A DNA stretch of 64,000 bases, from NCBI RefSeq assembly GCF_014356525.2, contig NC_052517.1:4933493-4997492 (forward strand), read 5' to 3'. The position numbers and the translations under genes are program-made. Below are positions 11,283 to 22,668 of this stretch, piece by piece. The first letter of the stretch is position 1, and each line of letters opens with the position of its first letter. The stretch comes from Nilaparvata lugens. Its lineage: Eukaryota > Arthropoda > Insecta > Hemiptera > Delphacidae. Under the pieces are notes generated by a model. That model was given only the letters and a program-made list of their open reading frames with translations. It did not search any database and was not told the origin of the DNA.

Positions 11283-11396
11283 ATAACTTCATAAATGTTG
11301 AGACGTTGACAGATATACGTCATTAAATGTATCACCACATAATATATAATCACACACATATATATTACTCTAAATAAATATATACTAGTGAAAACA

Positions 11397-11429
<33 letters not shown>

Positions 11430-11641
11430 ATAAAAAGGCCTTACAGCATGTACACTCTTTATAATACATTATATAATTTGGCTCTGTACATAGATATATT
11501 CTCCACTAATATTATTTAAATTACATTTATATAAATATATTATATAATTTGGTAAAAATGATGTAAATCTGTCAGAATGGGTTAATTGAGTGACATTTGT
11601 TTTATTCATAAGCAAATGCTGACAGTTTTAAGTGAAGCTAA
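11283..11641. other. AT-rich stretch with (TA)n
   Basis: (TA)n at about 11397-11433. Two similar TATTATATAATTTGG words near 11470 and 11548. No gene seen. Confidence 0.6.
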
Positions 11642-12533
11642 CTATAGTGAGGTCCACGTTATAATGGCAGTGAAGAAAGATGGGAGAACAACGTTGCCGA
11701 TCCTCTGTCTTGTCAATGCCTTCTATAGACGGTAGCTGATAAACGGTAGTTCCTTAAATGTTTATCGGTGGCTCTATTATGATGTCATATCGAATTAAAA
11801 ACTATTTTTAGTGAACATTTTCATAAACTAGAAGGAAAAAATACACAGAACTTCCTACCAATAATCAATTACTGTCAATTAAGTTTAGTGTCAATTAATA
11901 TTCTCTATTGTAATGTTTTAGTAAACATTTTCTATTTCATTTTCAATTAAGGTCAATTAAGTTTAATGTCAATTAATATTCTCTATTGTAATGTTTTAGT
12001 AAACATTTTCTATTTCATTTTCAATTAAGGTCAATTAAGTTTAATGTCAATTAATATTCTCTATTGTAATGTTTTAGTAAGCGTTTTCTATTTCATTTTC
12101 AATTACTGTCAATTAGGTTTAATGTCAATTAATATTTCTATTGTAATGTTCTAGTAAACATTTTCTATACTATAGTGAGGTGCACGTGGAGAAAGATGGG
12201 AGAACAACGTTGCCGAACCTCTGTCTTGTCAATGCCTTCTATAGACTGTAGCTGATACAGATTTATTGATGTAATATAACTGTTCATTCTCGTTTAGAAT
12301 ATGCAATTATATTTTACTAAGCAAGAAATTATATATTTAAATAAAGTTTCATAATTGAGATGAAATATTTTGTTTATTAATTAATTATCAAGTCTATATT
12401 GTTAAAAGACGATCTGGCAACAGAGCAAGCGAGAAAGAGATAGCGCTATCAGCTTTGTTGAATGATAGACAAGGATAGCAATACCATTGCCAATCAAACA
12501 CTGCCATTATAACGTGGACCTCACTATATAGCT
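11642..12533. mobile_element. MITE-A, composite copy with internal tandem repeat
   Basis: The left end TAGTGAGGTCCACGTTATAA and the right end TTATAACGTGGACCTCACTA are inverted copies flanked by TA. A second left end (TAGTGAGGTGCACG) occurs inside at about 12174, so two overlapping copies or an internal duplication are present. The core GAACAACGTTGCCGATCC is shared with other MITE-A copies. Confidence 0.8.
11874..12180. repeat. 78-bp tandem repeat, 4 units
   Basis: GTCAATTA-GTTTAATGTC starts at 11874, 11952, 12030 and 12108, exactly 78 bp apart. The units contain CTATTGTAATGTTTTAGTAA. A single related unit precedes another MITE-A at about 27360-27420. Confidence 0.9.
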
Positions 12534-12688
12534 ATGGAGACTACTGATAAATTTATATGTAAGTTTTGAAAGTATATAAATTTGTATATACTGTGTATAT
12601 ATATTTAATATAGTATTTAAAGGCGAATTTAGGATTTCTGATTGGGATCCAAAAGTGTAATATGATACCGAGAGACGCTGCAAAGCTA

Positions 12689-12885
12689 TTAAAGCTCTCT
12701 CTCTCTCTCTCTCTCTCTCACTGGTAGTTTCGTTCTGTTTTCTGCTTCTTCTTCTTTCCCTTTTCTTCTTCTTCTTCTTTTTCTTCACCTTCCTCTTCTA
12801 TTTCTTCATCTTCTTCAACATATTCATCTTATTTTTCATCCTCTTCCTCTTCCTCTATTTCTTCTATATATTCATCTTCTTCCTC

Positions 12886-12917
<32 letters not shown>

Positions 12918-12925
12918 CTACTTCT
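12689..12925. repeat. (TC)n then (CTT)n pyrimidine tract
   Basis: (CT)n at 12693-12719 followed by CTT/CTA triplets to about 12925. Bases 12534-12688 are AT-rich and unassigned. Confidence 0.9.
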
Positions 12926-13090
12926 CTCGTCTTTTTCTAGACACTAAAATTCTCATAGTCACGTTCACTCACCCATTTTAAAGAGATCAGTTTGAGGTTT
13001 TGAAATTTTTTGTTGTTGAAAAAATTGCCAAATTACTTTCACTGTCTGCATAGTATTTTATATTCTTCCACTGTTTTTTCTTCTCCTTAT
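12926..13090 (-). repeat. island, inverted partner of 9545-9690
   Basis: Contains TCTTTTTCTAGACAC, TCACGTTCACTCACCCAT, TTAAAGAGATCAGTTTGAGG and ACTGTCTGCATAG, the reverse complement of the 9545 island. Confidence 0.8.
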
Positions 13091-13800
13091 TCTTCTTTTT
13101 GTTTCTCTTTTTCTTCTTCTCCTTATTCTTCTTCTTGTTCTTTTTGTTTTTCCTTTGCTTTTGAAAAAAAATCCGTTATATACTCTCACTTTCTTTCTTA
13201 TTTGTTTCGTCATCATATTCTCTATCTCCTTCTTTTTTTCTACATTTTTCTTCTTCTTTTTCTCCTTATTCGTCTTCTTCTTCTTCTCCTCCTCCTCCTT
13301 CTTCTTCTTCTTGTTCTTTTTGTTCTTCTTTTCGTTTTGAAAAATCCGTTAAAAACTCTCACTTTCTTCATTTGTTTCGTCTTCATATTCTCTATCTCCT
13401 TCTTCTTTTCTCATTTTTCTTCTCCTTCTTCTTCTTCTTCTTCTTCTTCTTCTTCTCTGATCTCTCCTTTCCTTACTTCTCCTTTTCGTCTAGACAAATC
13501 ATGTTAGTTATAATCACCTACTTATTAATTTTAGAGAGATCAGTTTAATGAGAGTACAATGTTTCAAAATTTTGTAGTTTGATAAAAAATGTCAATTGCG
13601 TTCAGTGTCTCCTTCTATTTTTCTCTACTTCTACTCGTACTTCTTCTTCTTCTTCTTCTTCCTCTTCCTCTTCCCTTCCACCTACTAGTCTCTCAAATTA
13701 GTTTCACAGCAAATTAAGCTTTAAGAGAATAGCAAAGTGATAAAAAATTTGAAGACAGCAAAACAAAAATGTTTGTTGTTTAGTCACTTTTACTGGCTTT
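13091..13800. repeat. pyrimidine-rich tract with a third, diverged island
   Basis: TTC-rich runs with a direct repeat: GAAAAATCCGTTA-A-ACTCTCACTTTCTT occurs near 13163 and 13338. The island at 13495-13610 (TTAGAGAGATCAGTTTAATG ... TTCAGTGTCTCC) is a diverged copy of 12965-13060. Confidence 0.75.
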
Positions 13801-13835
13801 AGTATTATTTAATCATCGTTGTATTCTTCAAATTC

Positions 13836-13867
<32 letters not shown>

Positions 13868-14034
13868 CTTCTTCTTCTTCTTCTTCTTCTTCTTCTTCTT
13901 CTTCTTCTTCTACTACTTCTTCATCATCTTCTTTTCTTCTTCTTTTCTTCTTCTTCTCTTCTACTTCTTCATCATCTTCTTCTTCTTCTTTTTCTTCTTC
14001 TTCTTCTTCTTCTTCTTCATCATCTTCTTCTTCA
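13801..14034. repeat. (TTC)n tract
   Basis: Nearly pure TTC with TCA interruptions. Ser-rich (+) and Glu-rich (-) frames are artefacts. Confidence 0.95.
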
Positions 14035-14126
14035 CCAATCATTCCGTTCAATTCGCTCACTTACATCACATTTTTATCTCTGTTTTATTTATTTACTCAT
14101 TTTCCCTCTTAGATTCTTACCTCCTA

Positions 14127-14133
14127 TCAATCA

Positions 14134-14179
<46 letters not shown>

Positions 14180-14280
14180 CACACACACACACACACACTC
14201 ACTTACTCTCTCTCTATTTGCTCTCTCTCTCTCAATCACACACACACACTCACTCTCTCTTTCTCTCACTCTCTCTCTTT
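14127..14280. repeat. (TC)n/(CA)n compound microsatellite
   Basis: Alternating CT and CA runs leading directly into the H1 tail element at 14281. Confidence 0.95.
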
Positions 14281-14568
14281 TGGTAGAGAGTTAGTGGTGA
14301 GGATATTTTTAATATTGTTTCCGAAGAATGGACATTGATAATATGTCTAAAGATCCGCCAATTTATGTAGTTGCATAGCAATATAATTATCTATAGTTAT
14401 TATATTACAAATTGCTTTTTCATATCATATACAGTTCAATAATATTATTTTCTTAGTCTATATTATGTAGATTCATCTATAATTTTGCTGTATTGTAAGC
14501 TATTGTATATAAGTGTATAAGCCAGTATATATTGTAATCTACTTAGATAAAGTACTCAATCAATCCGT
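14281..14568 (+). mobile_element. retroelement 3' tail H1
   Basis: Runs from TTGGTAGAGAGTTAGTGG through AGAATGGACATTGAT and CTCCGCCAATTTATGTAG-like blocks to AGTACTCAATCAATC. H1 copies here are about 260-300 bp and end AATAAAGTACTCAATC(AATC)n, the form of a non-LTR retroelement or SINE 3' end. CT microsatellites flank it on both sides. Confidence 0.65.
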
Positions 14569-14779
14569 CTCTCTCTCTCTCTCAATCAAATTCTCATTTC
14601 ACTCACTTATCACACTTATCACACTTATATTGATGAAATATTGTTTCCAATTGTATAAATAAATAACGTTTAAAATTCTCTTTTATTATATGTTATTGTA
14701 TTTTGATTAATAGTTCTATTTACTCATATATTAATCTTATGTAATCTTATTACATAATATGTAATCTATTTTTTTCTGT

Positions 14780-14884
14780 TTTTATGTAAATTTTTCTTCT
14801 TTTGTAAAGGGTTGTGTGGCAGAGAGGACCAGGAGTCCTAATTCCGCCCTATAAAGGCATATAATCAATCAATCAATCAATCTC
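14780..14884 (+). mobile_element. retroelement 3' tail H3
   Basis: GTAAAGGGTTGTGTGGCAGA ... AGGAGTCCTAATTCCGCC, then ATAAAGGCATATAATCAATC with (AATC)n. A different element sharing the tetranucleotide tail type. Bases 14569-14779 are AT-rich and unassigned. Confidence 0.5.
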
Positions 14885-14893
14885 TCTCTTTCT

Positions 14894-15552
14894 CTCACGG
14901 TCGTGTATTAATGACAAGGATATTTTATATCCTTCTAAAAGAATCGACAATTATTTGTTGAAACACCGCCGATTTATGAAGTTACATCTCATTATTATAT
15001 AACCGTTATTCTAATTGCATTTCTATATTTATTCTCATTTATTAATTATTTATACTTTGTGAAATTCGTTGAATAACTAGCATTATCGTCATTTAATGCA
15101 AATTAGAGTATAAGCCAGTAAATATTGTAACATACATAAATAATTGATAGATTCAGGCCATAATTTTACAGATATAAATTCCAATATGAAAATACTTAAT
15201 TATGGTAATAAAAGTCAAAAACTGAATGTCAAAGAAGAATTTCATATTTATAAAGCAGCAAAATTAAACAGAGATAAATAATAAACTTGATCCAATTAGA
15301 CACCAATAACCCATTTTTGATAGAATCATGCGAATTTAAACCCAAAATTTACAGTTCTAGTTCATAAAAACATATGAATACACTAACATATGATCAAAAT
15401 AAGAGTCTTCCATTAGTATTTATTTATTTAATTCATATCACTTGAAAATGGCATAATTGACCGAAACATGTCGTGATAAAATATTTTTAAAAAAGGGTAC
15501 TGAGATTTTCAATTATTTTCTTTATATTTATAAATAAAGAAATCTAATCTAA

Positions 15553-15556
<4 letters not shown>
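14894..15556 (+). mobile_element. retroelement 3' tail H2 with an insertion
   Basis: The H2 sequence (CACGGTCGTGT-TTAATG ... TATAAGCCAGTAAATATTG) runs to about 15143 and resumes near 15517 with AAATAAAGAAATCTAATC and (TAATC)n. H2 is a diverged relative of H1. Confidence 0.6.
15144..15516 (+). mobile_element. possible Penelope-like 3' remnant inserted in H2
   Basis: Contains a short frame EEFHIYKAAKLNRDK followed by stops, then CTTGAAAATGGCATAATTG and CCGAAACATGTCGTG. A TGAAGATGGC...CCGAAACATGTC module after such a peptide is, as I recall it, common near the ends of Penelope-like or related retroelements. The family call is tentative. Confidence 0.35.

Positions 15557-15607
<51 letters not shown>
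15553..15607. repeat. (TC)n microsatellite
   Basis: CT dinucleotide run adjoining the H2 tail. Bases 15608-15851 are unassigned. Confidence 0.95.
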
Positions 15608-15608
<1 letters not shown>

Positions 15609-15851
15609 TGATCAATTTATTCTTCTCCATAGATGAGCGAGCAGCCACTAAAAATTGACGTATGATCTCCAAAATAGAAGACGCCTCTTATCAAAAATTC
15701 CTAGCGAAATATTAAAATATAGTCTACTGGCTACAGAAAACCAGATGACTCCAATCTTGATCTAATTTTTACATTCATCGCTTTCTATTTATGTTGTGCC
15801 TTGCAATGTGGAATTTTTCCTTATCCAAACAATACGTTTTGTTAAAATATT

Positions 15852-16261
15852 ACTAGTAGTTCTGTGAACAGTAGACCTCACGCAGTATTCTCATCCACAA
15901 GTACCTGATTGAAACTATAGACCTTATGGAAATACAGCAATAGACTGGCTTCTCCACACATCTGTGTAATCACTTGTCAGCTGATTTATGATGAATAATT
16001 CTATAGTCTTATTTTTACGATAAAATTGGCGTATGAAGGAGGCTCCTTTTTCCTTCTATATACTACCCTTGAAATGCAAAATTTCCAAAAACCTTGTATA
16101 TACGTCGACGCGCAATTAAAAAAGGAACATACCTGTCAAATTTCATGTAAATCTATTACCGCGTTTCGCCGTAAATGCGCAACATATAAATATTTAAACA
16201 TTAAGAGAAATGCCAAACCGTCGACTTGAATCTTAGACCTCACTTCGCTCGGTCAATTAAA
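15852..16261 (-). mobile_element. element D, full copy
   Basis: Reads CTAGTAGTTCTGTGAACAGT ... GCGTTTCGCCGTAAATGCGC ... CTTCGCTCGGTCAA. Twelve copies or fragments in this window define the ends. One end is CTAG followed by T, as in Helitron 3' termini, but no TC start is seen, so the class is unresolved. Confidence 0.75.
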
Positions 16262-16403
16262 CTTCGATATTATAAAAATAAACCTTGGTTGCGCAAAAAC
16301 GTGTTAAGTTCTAATTGTGCCGTGAGAGTTCTTGAATGAGAAACAATCAGAGAATACTTCTTTGAGAAAAGCCTTCTCTTATTGGCTGGAAGAGAGTAAG
16401 AGT

Positions 16404-16656
16404 GATTAGATTAGATTTATTTATTTATGTATGTTACAATATTTACTGGCTTATACACTAATTTGCATTAAATGACGATAATGCTAGTTATTCAACGAAT
16501 TTCACAAAGTATAAATGAGAATAAATATAGAAATTCAATTAGAATAACAATAATATAATAATGTGATGTAACTTCATAAATCGGCGGTGTTTCCACAAAT
16601 AATATTCGATTCTCTTAGAAGGATATAAAATATCTTTGTCATTAACACACGACCGG
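16404..16656 (-). mobile_element. retroelement 3' tail H2
   Basis: AGATTAGATTTATTTATTTA ... TTATTCAACGAATTTCAC ... ACACACGACCG, reverse of the H2 copy at 38343. Bases 16262-16403 are unassigned. Confidence 0.65.
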
Positions 16657-16667
16657 GAGAGAGAGAG

Positions 16668-16952
16668 TGATTGTTTGAGTACTTTAGTTTTGTAGATTAC
16701 AATATATACTGGCTTATACACTTATATACAATAGCTTACAATACAGCAACATTATAGATGAATGTACATAATATAGACTAAGAAAATAATTATTGAACTG
16801 TATATGATATGAAAAAGCAATTTGTAATAACTATAGATAATAATTAAATTGTTATGCATCTACATAAATTGGCGGAGCTTCGGACATATCAATGCCCATT
16901 CTTCGGAGAGAATATTAAAAATATCCTCCCCACTAACTCTCTACCAAAATTG
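16668..16952 (-). mobile_element. retroelement 3' tail H1
   Basis: TGATTGTTTGAGTACTTTA ... GGACATATCAATGCCCATTC ... AACTCTCTACCAAAA. Separated from the H2 copy on its left by a short GA run. Confidence 0.65.
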
Positions 16953-17433
16953 ATGCAGTTGATGGAGAAGAAAAAGAAAAATAATTAGTATCAGAAGCAG
17001 CATAGTATGATAAAAACAAAAAAGTATTTAATAGAAGAAAAACGAACGAATAAGATTAGTTTGGAAGTTTTAATGTATTTTGTAGATAATGGTAGAGTAC
17101 CGTACGAAAATAAAAAGTAGGTTAAAATTGTTTGCCACTACTCAAATGGTTGGCGCCTGAGATATTATTGAGGTAGGTCAAGACTCAAGATATTCTCAAA
17201 GTGATTCGAGCCATTTTCAAAGATAAGTTCTCTGTTTTTGCGTTTTTCGCTGTCTTACTTTTATTTTTCTTAAACTTCTTCTTAACACTGCTAATGCTTT
17301 TTCAGATTTAGCTTAGGTAATCATTTTACTTAGATTTGAAGTATTTAATGAATGTTTTCAATGTATTAATATAAACCGCTGTCGAAGTGTAAGAATTTTA
17401 TACCCTACTGTATTCTTCTCCCAACTCACTTCT
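16953..17433. other. unassigned AT-rich stretch
   Basis: No gene, splice-bounded frame or recognised repeat. Confidence 0.4.
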
Positions 17434-19193
17434 ATAGTGTGGTCCACGTTATAATGGCAAAATTAGATTAACATTGGTGTTGCTATCCTTGTCTATCATT
17501 CGACAAAGCAGATAGCGAATGTAGCAAATCATAGGATTGTGAATCAAGTTGAGATAAAACTGTATCATTTTGATTTGATGCTGTATCATGTGTGGTGATA
17601 CTGTATCATATTGTGTTGATACTGTATCATGTGTGGTGATACTGTATCATGTTGTGGTTGTTCTTGTTCTCTAGTGAGGTCCACGTTATAATGGCAGTAT
17701 TTGATTAACATTGGTGTTGCTATCCTTGTCTATCATTCGACAAAGCAGATAGCGAATGTAGCAAATCATAGGATTGTGAATCAAGTTGAGATAAAACTGT
17801 ATCATTTTGATTTGATGCTGTATCATGTGTGGTGATACTGTATCATATTGTGTTGATACTGTATCATGTGTGGTGATACTGTATCATGTTGTGGTTGTTC
17901 TTGTTCTCTAGTGAGGTCCACGTTATAATGGCAGTATTTGATTAACATTGGTGTTGCTATCCTTGTCTATCATTCGACAAAGCAGATAGCGAATGTAGCA
18001 AATCATAGGATTGTGAATCAAGTTGAGATAAAACTGTATCATTTTGATTTGATGCTGTATCATGTGTGGTGATACTGTATCATGTTGTGGTTGTTCTTGT
18101 TCTCTAGTGAGGTCCACGTTATAATGGCAGTATTTGATTAACATTGGTGTTGCTATCCTTGTCTATCATTCGACAAAGCAGATAGCGAATGTAGCAAATC
18201 ATAGGATTGTGAATCAAGTTGAGATAAAACTGTATCATTTTGATTTGATGCTGTATCATGTGTGGTGATACTGTATCATATTGTGTTGATACTGTATCAT
18301 GTGTGGTGATACTGTATCATGTTGTGGTGTTCTTGTTCTCTAGTGAGGTCCACGTTATAATGGCAGTATTTGATTAACATTGGTGTTGCTATCCTTGTCT
18401 ATCATTCGACAAAGCAGATAGCGAATGTAGCAAATCATAGGATTGTGAATCAAGTTGAGATAAAACTGTATCATTTTGATTTGATGCTGTATCATGTGTG
18501 GTGATACTGTATCATATTGTGTTGATACTGTATGTATCATGTTGTGGTTCTTTTTGTTCTATATTGTGTTGATACTGTATCATGTTTTGGTTGTTCTTGT
18601 TCTCTAGTGAGGTCCACGTTATAATGGTAGTGTTTGATTATTACTGGTGTTGTTATCCTTGTCTATCATTCGACAAAGCAGATAGCGAATTTAACAAATC
18701 ATAGTATTGTGTATCAAGTTGAGATGATAATGTATCATTCTGATTTGATACTGTATCATATTGTGGCGATACTGTATCATATTGTGATTGTTCTTGTTCT
18801 CTAGTGAGGTCCACGTTATAATGGTAGTGTTTGATTAATACTGGTGTTGCTATCATTGTTTATCATTCCACAAAGCAGATAGCGAATGTATCAAATCATA
18901 GGATTGTGCATCAAGTTGAGATAAAACTGTATCATTTCTATTTGATGGTGTATCATGTGTGTTGATACTGTATCATGTTGTGGCTGTTCTTGTTCTCTAG
19001 TGAGGTCCACGTTATGATGGTAGTATTTGACCAACACTGGTGTTGTTATCCTTGTCTATCATTCGACAAAGCAGATACGAATGTATCAAATCATAGTATT
19101 GTGTATCAAGTTGAGATGATAATGTATCATTTTGATTTGATACTGTATCATATTGTTGTGATACTGTATCATGTTTTGGTTGCTCTTTTTCAA
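17434..19193 (+). repeat. MITE-A-derived tandem array 1 (196/237-bp units)
   Basis: The MITE end TAGTG(A/T)GGTCCACGTTAT recurs at 17435, 17672, 17909, 18105, 18341, 18605, 18802 and 18998; a variant end (TAGTGAGGTACACG) at 19194 closes the array. Steps are 237, 237, 196, 236, 264, 197, 196 and 196 bp. The 41-bp difference equals two ~20-bp subunits of the form GATACTGTATCATGTGTGGT. Each unit has TGCTATCCTTGTCTATCATT and CAAAGCAGATAGCGAATGTA. Confidence 0.92.
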
Positions 19194-20115
19194 TAGTGAG
19201 GTACACGTTATAACGGCAGTGTTTGATTAGCAATAGTATTGCTATCCTTGTCTATCATTCAACAAAGCGGATAGCGCTATCTCTTTCTCGCTTTGCTCTG
19301 TTACCAGATAGGCTTTAAACAATGTAGAATTAGCAATTAATTAACAAAATATTTCATCCTAATTATGAAAAATCATTATGAATTATTGAAAAATATAATT
19401 CTATGCTTAATTAAATAATAACGAGGCACTGAGCTTCGCTCGTTTATCTATTGATAAACAGAACAAAATTCTCTAAAATGATCGTGTTTATATTTCACAG
19501 ATGGCTATAAGTCATCTTATGAATCTCGTGGATTTGATATTTTGTTTTCACTACTGTACTCATTTTTTACTATCCACAGCTGTTTCAGCCAAGATGAATG
19601 TATCAAATCATAGTATTGTGTATCAAGTTGAGATGATAATGTATCATTTTGATTTGATACTGTATCATATTGTTGTGATACTGTATCATGTTTTGGTTGC
19701 TCTTTTTCAATAGTGAGGTACACGTTATAACGGCAGTGTTTGATTAGCAATAGTATTGCTATCCTTGTCTATCATTCAACAAAGCGGATAGCGCTATCTC
19801 TTTCTCGCTTTGCTCTGTTACCAGATAGGCTTTAAACAATGTAGAATTAGCAATTAATTAACAAAATATTTCATCCTAATTATGAAAAATCATTATGAAT
19901 TATTGAAAAATATAATTCTATGCTTAATTAAATAATAACGAGGCACTGAGCTTCGCTCGTTTATCTATTGATAAACAGAACAAAATTCTCTAAAATGATC
20001 GTGTTTATATTTCACAGATGGCTATAAGTCATCTTATGAATCTCGTGGATTTGATATTTTGTTTTTCACTACTGTACTCATTTTTTACTATCCACAGCTG
20101 TTTCAGCCAAGATGA
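19081..20115 (+). repeat. 517-bp near-perfect tandem duplication
   Basis: 19081-19597 is repeated at 19598-20115, with one extra T in a T run as the only difference I noticed. The unit joins the last array unit, a MITE-A left half and the start of element B, and the junction word is GCCAAGATGAAT. It is recent, or an assembly duplicate. Confidence 0.92.
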
Positions 20116-20460
20116 ATATATCCTTCTATTGTCGTTCAGCGAGTTTTTCCAAGGATGAGACGTCGTGCAATCGAATCTTTATATCATAAACCTACTATGT
20201 TCCAAATTTCGTGAAAATCGTTAGAGCCGTTTTCGAGATCCGTTAAATATAAATAACCAGATATAAAAATAGCCAGATATGAAAATAACCAGATATAAGA
20301 ATAACCAGATATATAAATAAAGAAATATAATAGTATAATTGATTATTTAAAATGAGAATGAACAGTTAATATTACATTAATAAACCTGTATCAGCTACCG
20401 TCTATACAAGGCATTTGACAAGGCAGAGGATCAGCAACGTTTTTCTCCTATTTTTCCAAA
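19711..20460. mobile_element. MITE-A interrupted by element B
   Basis: The left half (TAGTGAGGTACACGTTATAA ... TTAATTAAATAATA) stops at about 19937. The right half resumes at about 20331 (TAATTGATTATTTAAAATGA ... AACCTGTATCAGCTACCGTC) and ends near 20460 without the terminal repeat. Confidence 0.7.
19938..20330 (+). mobile_element. element B, nested in MITE-A
   Basis: GAGGCACTGAGCTTCGCTCG ... TATCCACAGCTGTTTCAGCC ... ATGTTCCAAATTTCGTGAAA, then four ATAACCAGATATA-like repeats. The family recurs at 28311, 28709, 35340, 37122 and 60215. Confidence 0.75.
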
Positions 20461-21164
20461 GTGGGCGGTGGGAAAACGACAACAACGCCCTCCTATCTTT
20501 TCCACTAACTATATTGGTGAATCACACTATATGCAGAAAACACCGTCAACCATCAAAATTACAGGTGTTTCTTGGAAATTTTGGGGGGCCTCAGTCTACC
20601 CCTCAACACCCTCACCCCCACCCTACAATCTCAACGTGTTACTTCCCGTGAGAGAGAGATTAAAATTGTGAGAAAGGAGAGGAAGAATGGGAAGATAAAG
20701 AGAAGGGATGAGAAGAGGAAAAAGAGAAAAGAAATTCTTGTCACCAATAAACGTGATCTGGCTTAGAGCAAGCAGATTATAGAGTGATGTTCAGAAACAA
20801 AAAGGCGCAGAAGTTTTTCATTCTCCTCTCATTCAGAAATGTTGTCCATTCTTTTATCTTTCTCTCTATTCTACTTTGTTGGATGTTTGTTGCATTCTAA
20901 CCACTGGGTTACCTTCCCACTTTTCTTTGTGACTGCATTTTCTTTCATTCATTTTCGGGATCTGTTTTTGTTGTTTAGGAATTCTTTGGCTGTTTTGTAG
21001 GTGTGGGGGACACTCATTTGCCGGCTTGTAGAAATGTCTGTTAAATTTAATCAGGGTTAAGGTTGTGCAAAGGCTGAAAATTAAATTTATACTGGTGATA
21101 TTTTTCAAAGTTTTTCGGTTTGTATATCATCAAGCTATCGAAATTTGGTACAACCGGGTGTAAT
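20461..21164. other. unassigned stretch
   Basis: A C-rich patch (ACCCTCACCCCCACCCTAC) lies near 20608, followed by a purine-rich patch (20650-20740). Short frames here show no recognisable domain. Confidence 0.4.
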
Positions 21165-21511
21165 CCACCCGGATTATATGTTGCGCATTCACGGCGAAAC
21201 GCGGCAATAGATTTTCATGAAATTTGACAGGTATGTTCCTTTTTTAATTGCGCGTCGACGTATATACAAGGTTTTTGGAAATTTCGCATTCAAGGATAAT
21301 ATAAAAGAAAAAAGGAGCCTCCTTCATACGCCAATATTAGAGTAAAAATCAGACTATAGAATTATTCATCATAAATCAGCTGACAAGTGATTACACAGAT
21401 GTGTGGAGAAGCCGTCTATTGCTGTATTTCCATAAGGTCTATAGTTTCAATCAGGTACTTGTAGATGAGAATACTGCGTGAGGTCTATTGTTCACAGAAC
21501 TACTAGTATCA
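21165..21511 (+). mobile_element. element D, 5'-truncated
   Basis: Begins TATGTTGCGCATTCACGGCG and runs through the usual D landmarks to GTTCACAGAACTACTAGTA. Confidence 0.7.
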
Positions 21512-21857
21512 TAAGTTCTAAAACAAATTCAATATTGAAAACATTATTTTTCTAGAGCTTTCTATACAATACTATACAACACTACAGACGACAGTTTTAA
21601 GTGAAGATTAAGGGAGTTACTTTTGGGACAGCCTTCGTGATTATTTCTATTTTGTGGCAGACTGTTCTGTTTTTATTTATTCGAACCAGAGGCACCGAAG
21701 TGAGCACAGATATATATATATAATATATCTATATAATATATATATATATTATATATATAATGGCTTAATGTACATAGCATACTGAGTATATATTCTGTAT
21801 ATAGTAATATAGATGCCACTGAAAGGTCATTGCTTCATACTCTGTTGGCAATATTGA
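21512..21857. other. unassigned, with a mariner-like end fragment and (TA)n
   Basis: GGAGTTACTTTTGGGACAGCC at about 21613 resembles, inverted, the sequence at 34107 and the general form of mariner termini; this is weak. (TA)n spans about 21710-21760. Confidence 0.35.
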
Positions 21858-21973
21858 CACAGTTATGAAGGAGGATGGTGAAAATGAAGAAGAAGAAGAG
21901 GAAGAAGAAGAATTGTAAGAAGATGAAGGGGGAGATGTAGAAGAATAAGAAGAAGGAGAAGAAGAAGAAGAAG

Positions 21974-22005
<32 letters not shown>

Positions 22006-22375
22006 GAATTATAAGAAGATGAAGGAGGAGAAGTAGAAGAATAAGAAGAAGAAGAAGGACAAGGAGGAGAAGATGAATTGGAAATGAATAGAAAAGAAGA
22101 CTGGGTGAGGATGAAGGAGAAGGAGTAGAAGAAGGAGGAGAGAAAGAAGAAGATGAAGGGACGAGGTAGGGGGAAGGAAGAAAATAAATTGATGCTGAAT
22201 AGAAAAGGTGAGAGAAGAGAAGAAGAAGAGAAGAAAAAAAAAAAGAAAAAGAAGGGACTAGGAAGAGAAGATAAATTGAAGATGAATAGAAAAGGAGACT
22301 AGGTAAGGATGAAGAAGACGACGACGTAGAAGAAGACAAGAGGAAAAAAAGAAGTAGAAAGAGAGAGAGGAAGAG
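21858..22375. repeat. purine-rich (GAA/GGA)n tract
   Basis: GAA-dominated with internal duplications (GAAGATGAAGG-GGAGA-GTAGAAGAATAAGAAG near 21918 and 22014; AAATTGA-GATGAATAGAAAAG near 22078, 22187 and 22274). Confidence 0.9.
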
Positions 22376-22377
22376 GA

Positions 22378-22668
22378 AGATTGATTGATTCGTGAGTACT
22401 TTATTTATGTAGTTACAATATATTGTGGCGTTATACCACTATATACAATAGCTTACAATACAGCAAAATATAGATGATTTAATAATATAGATAAGAAATC
22501 TAATTATGACTGTATATGATATGAAAAAGCAATTTGTAATATAATAACTATAGATAATAATCATATTGTTATGCATCTACATAAATTGGCGGAGCTTTGG
22601 ACATATCAAGGTCCATTCTTCGGAAAGAATATTTAAAATATCCTTCCCACTAACTCTCTACCAAAGAG
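22378..22668 (-). mobile_element. retroelement 3' tail H1
   Basis: GATTGATTGATTCGTGAGTAC ... GGACATATCAAGGTCCATTC ... AACTCTCTACCAAA, embedded in purine-rich DNA on both sides. Confidence 0.65.

Noticed and set aside
9984..11359. Several minus-strand Leu/Phe/Ser-rich frames
   Set aside because: Simple-repeat and 125-bp minisatellite translations, not genes.
13010..14112. Ser/Leu-rich and Glu-rich frames on both strands
   Set aside because: Pure (TTC)n tract; low-complexity artefact.
17434..19193. CRISPR-like regular array
   Set aside because: Units are ~200 bp with no short repeat/unique spacer structure, in a eukaryotic context with transposon ends.
17923..19750. Short frames repeated within the MITE array (both strands)
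   Set aside because: The same frame recurs because the DNA is tandem. It spans transposon terminal repeats and has no protein family signal.
21608..21636. Mariner transposon
   Set aside because: Only a terminus-like word is present here and at 34106. No transposase and no paired inverted end at a sensible distance.
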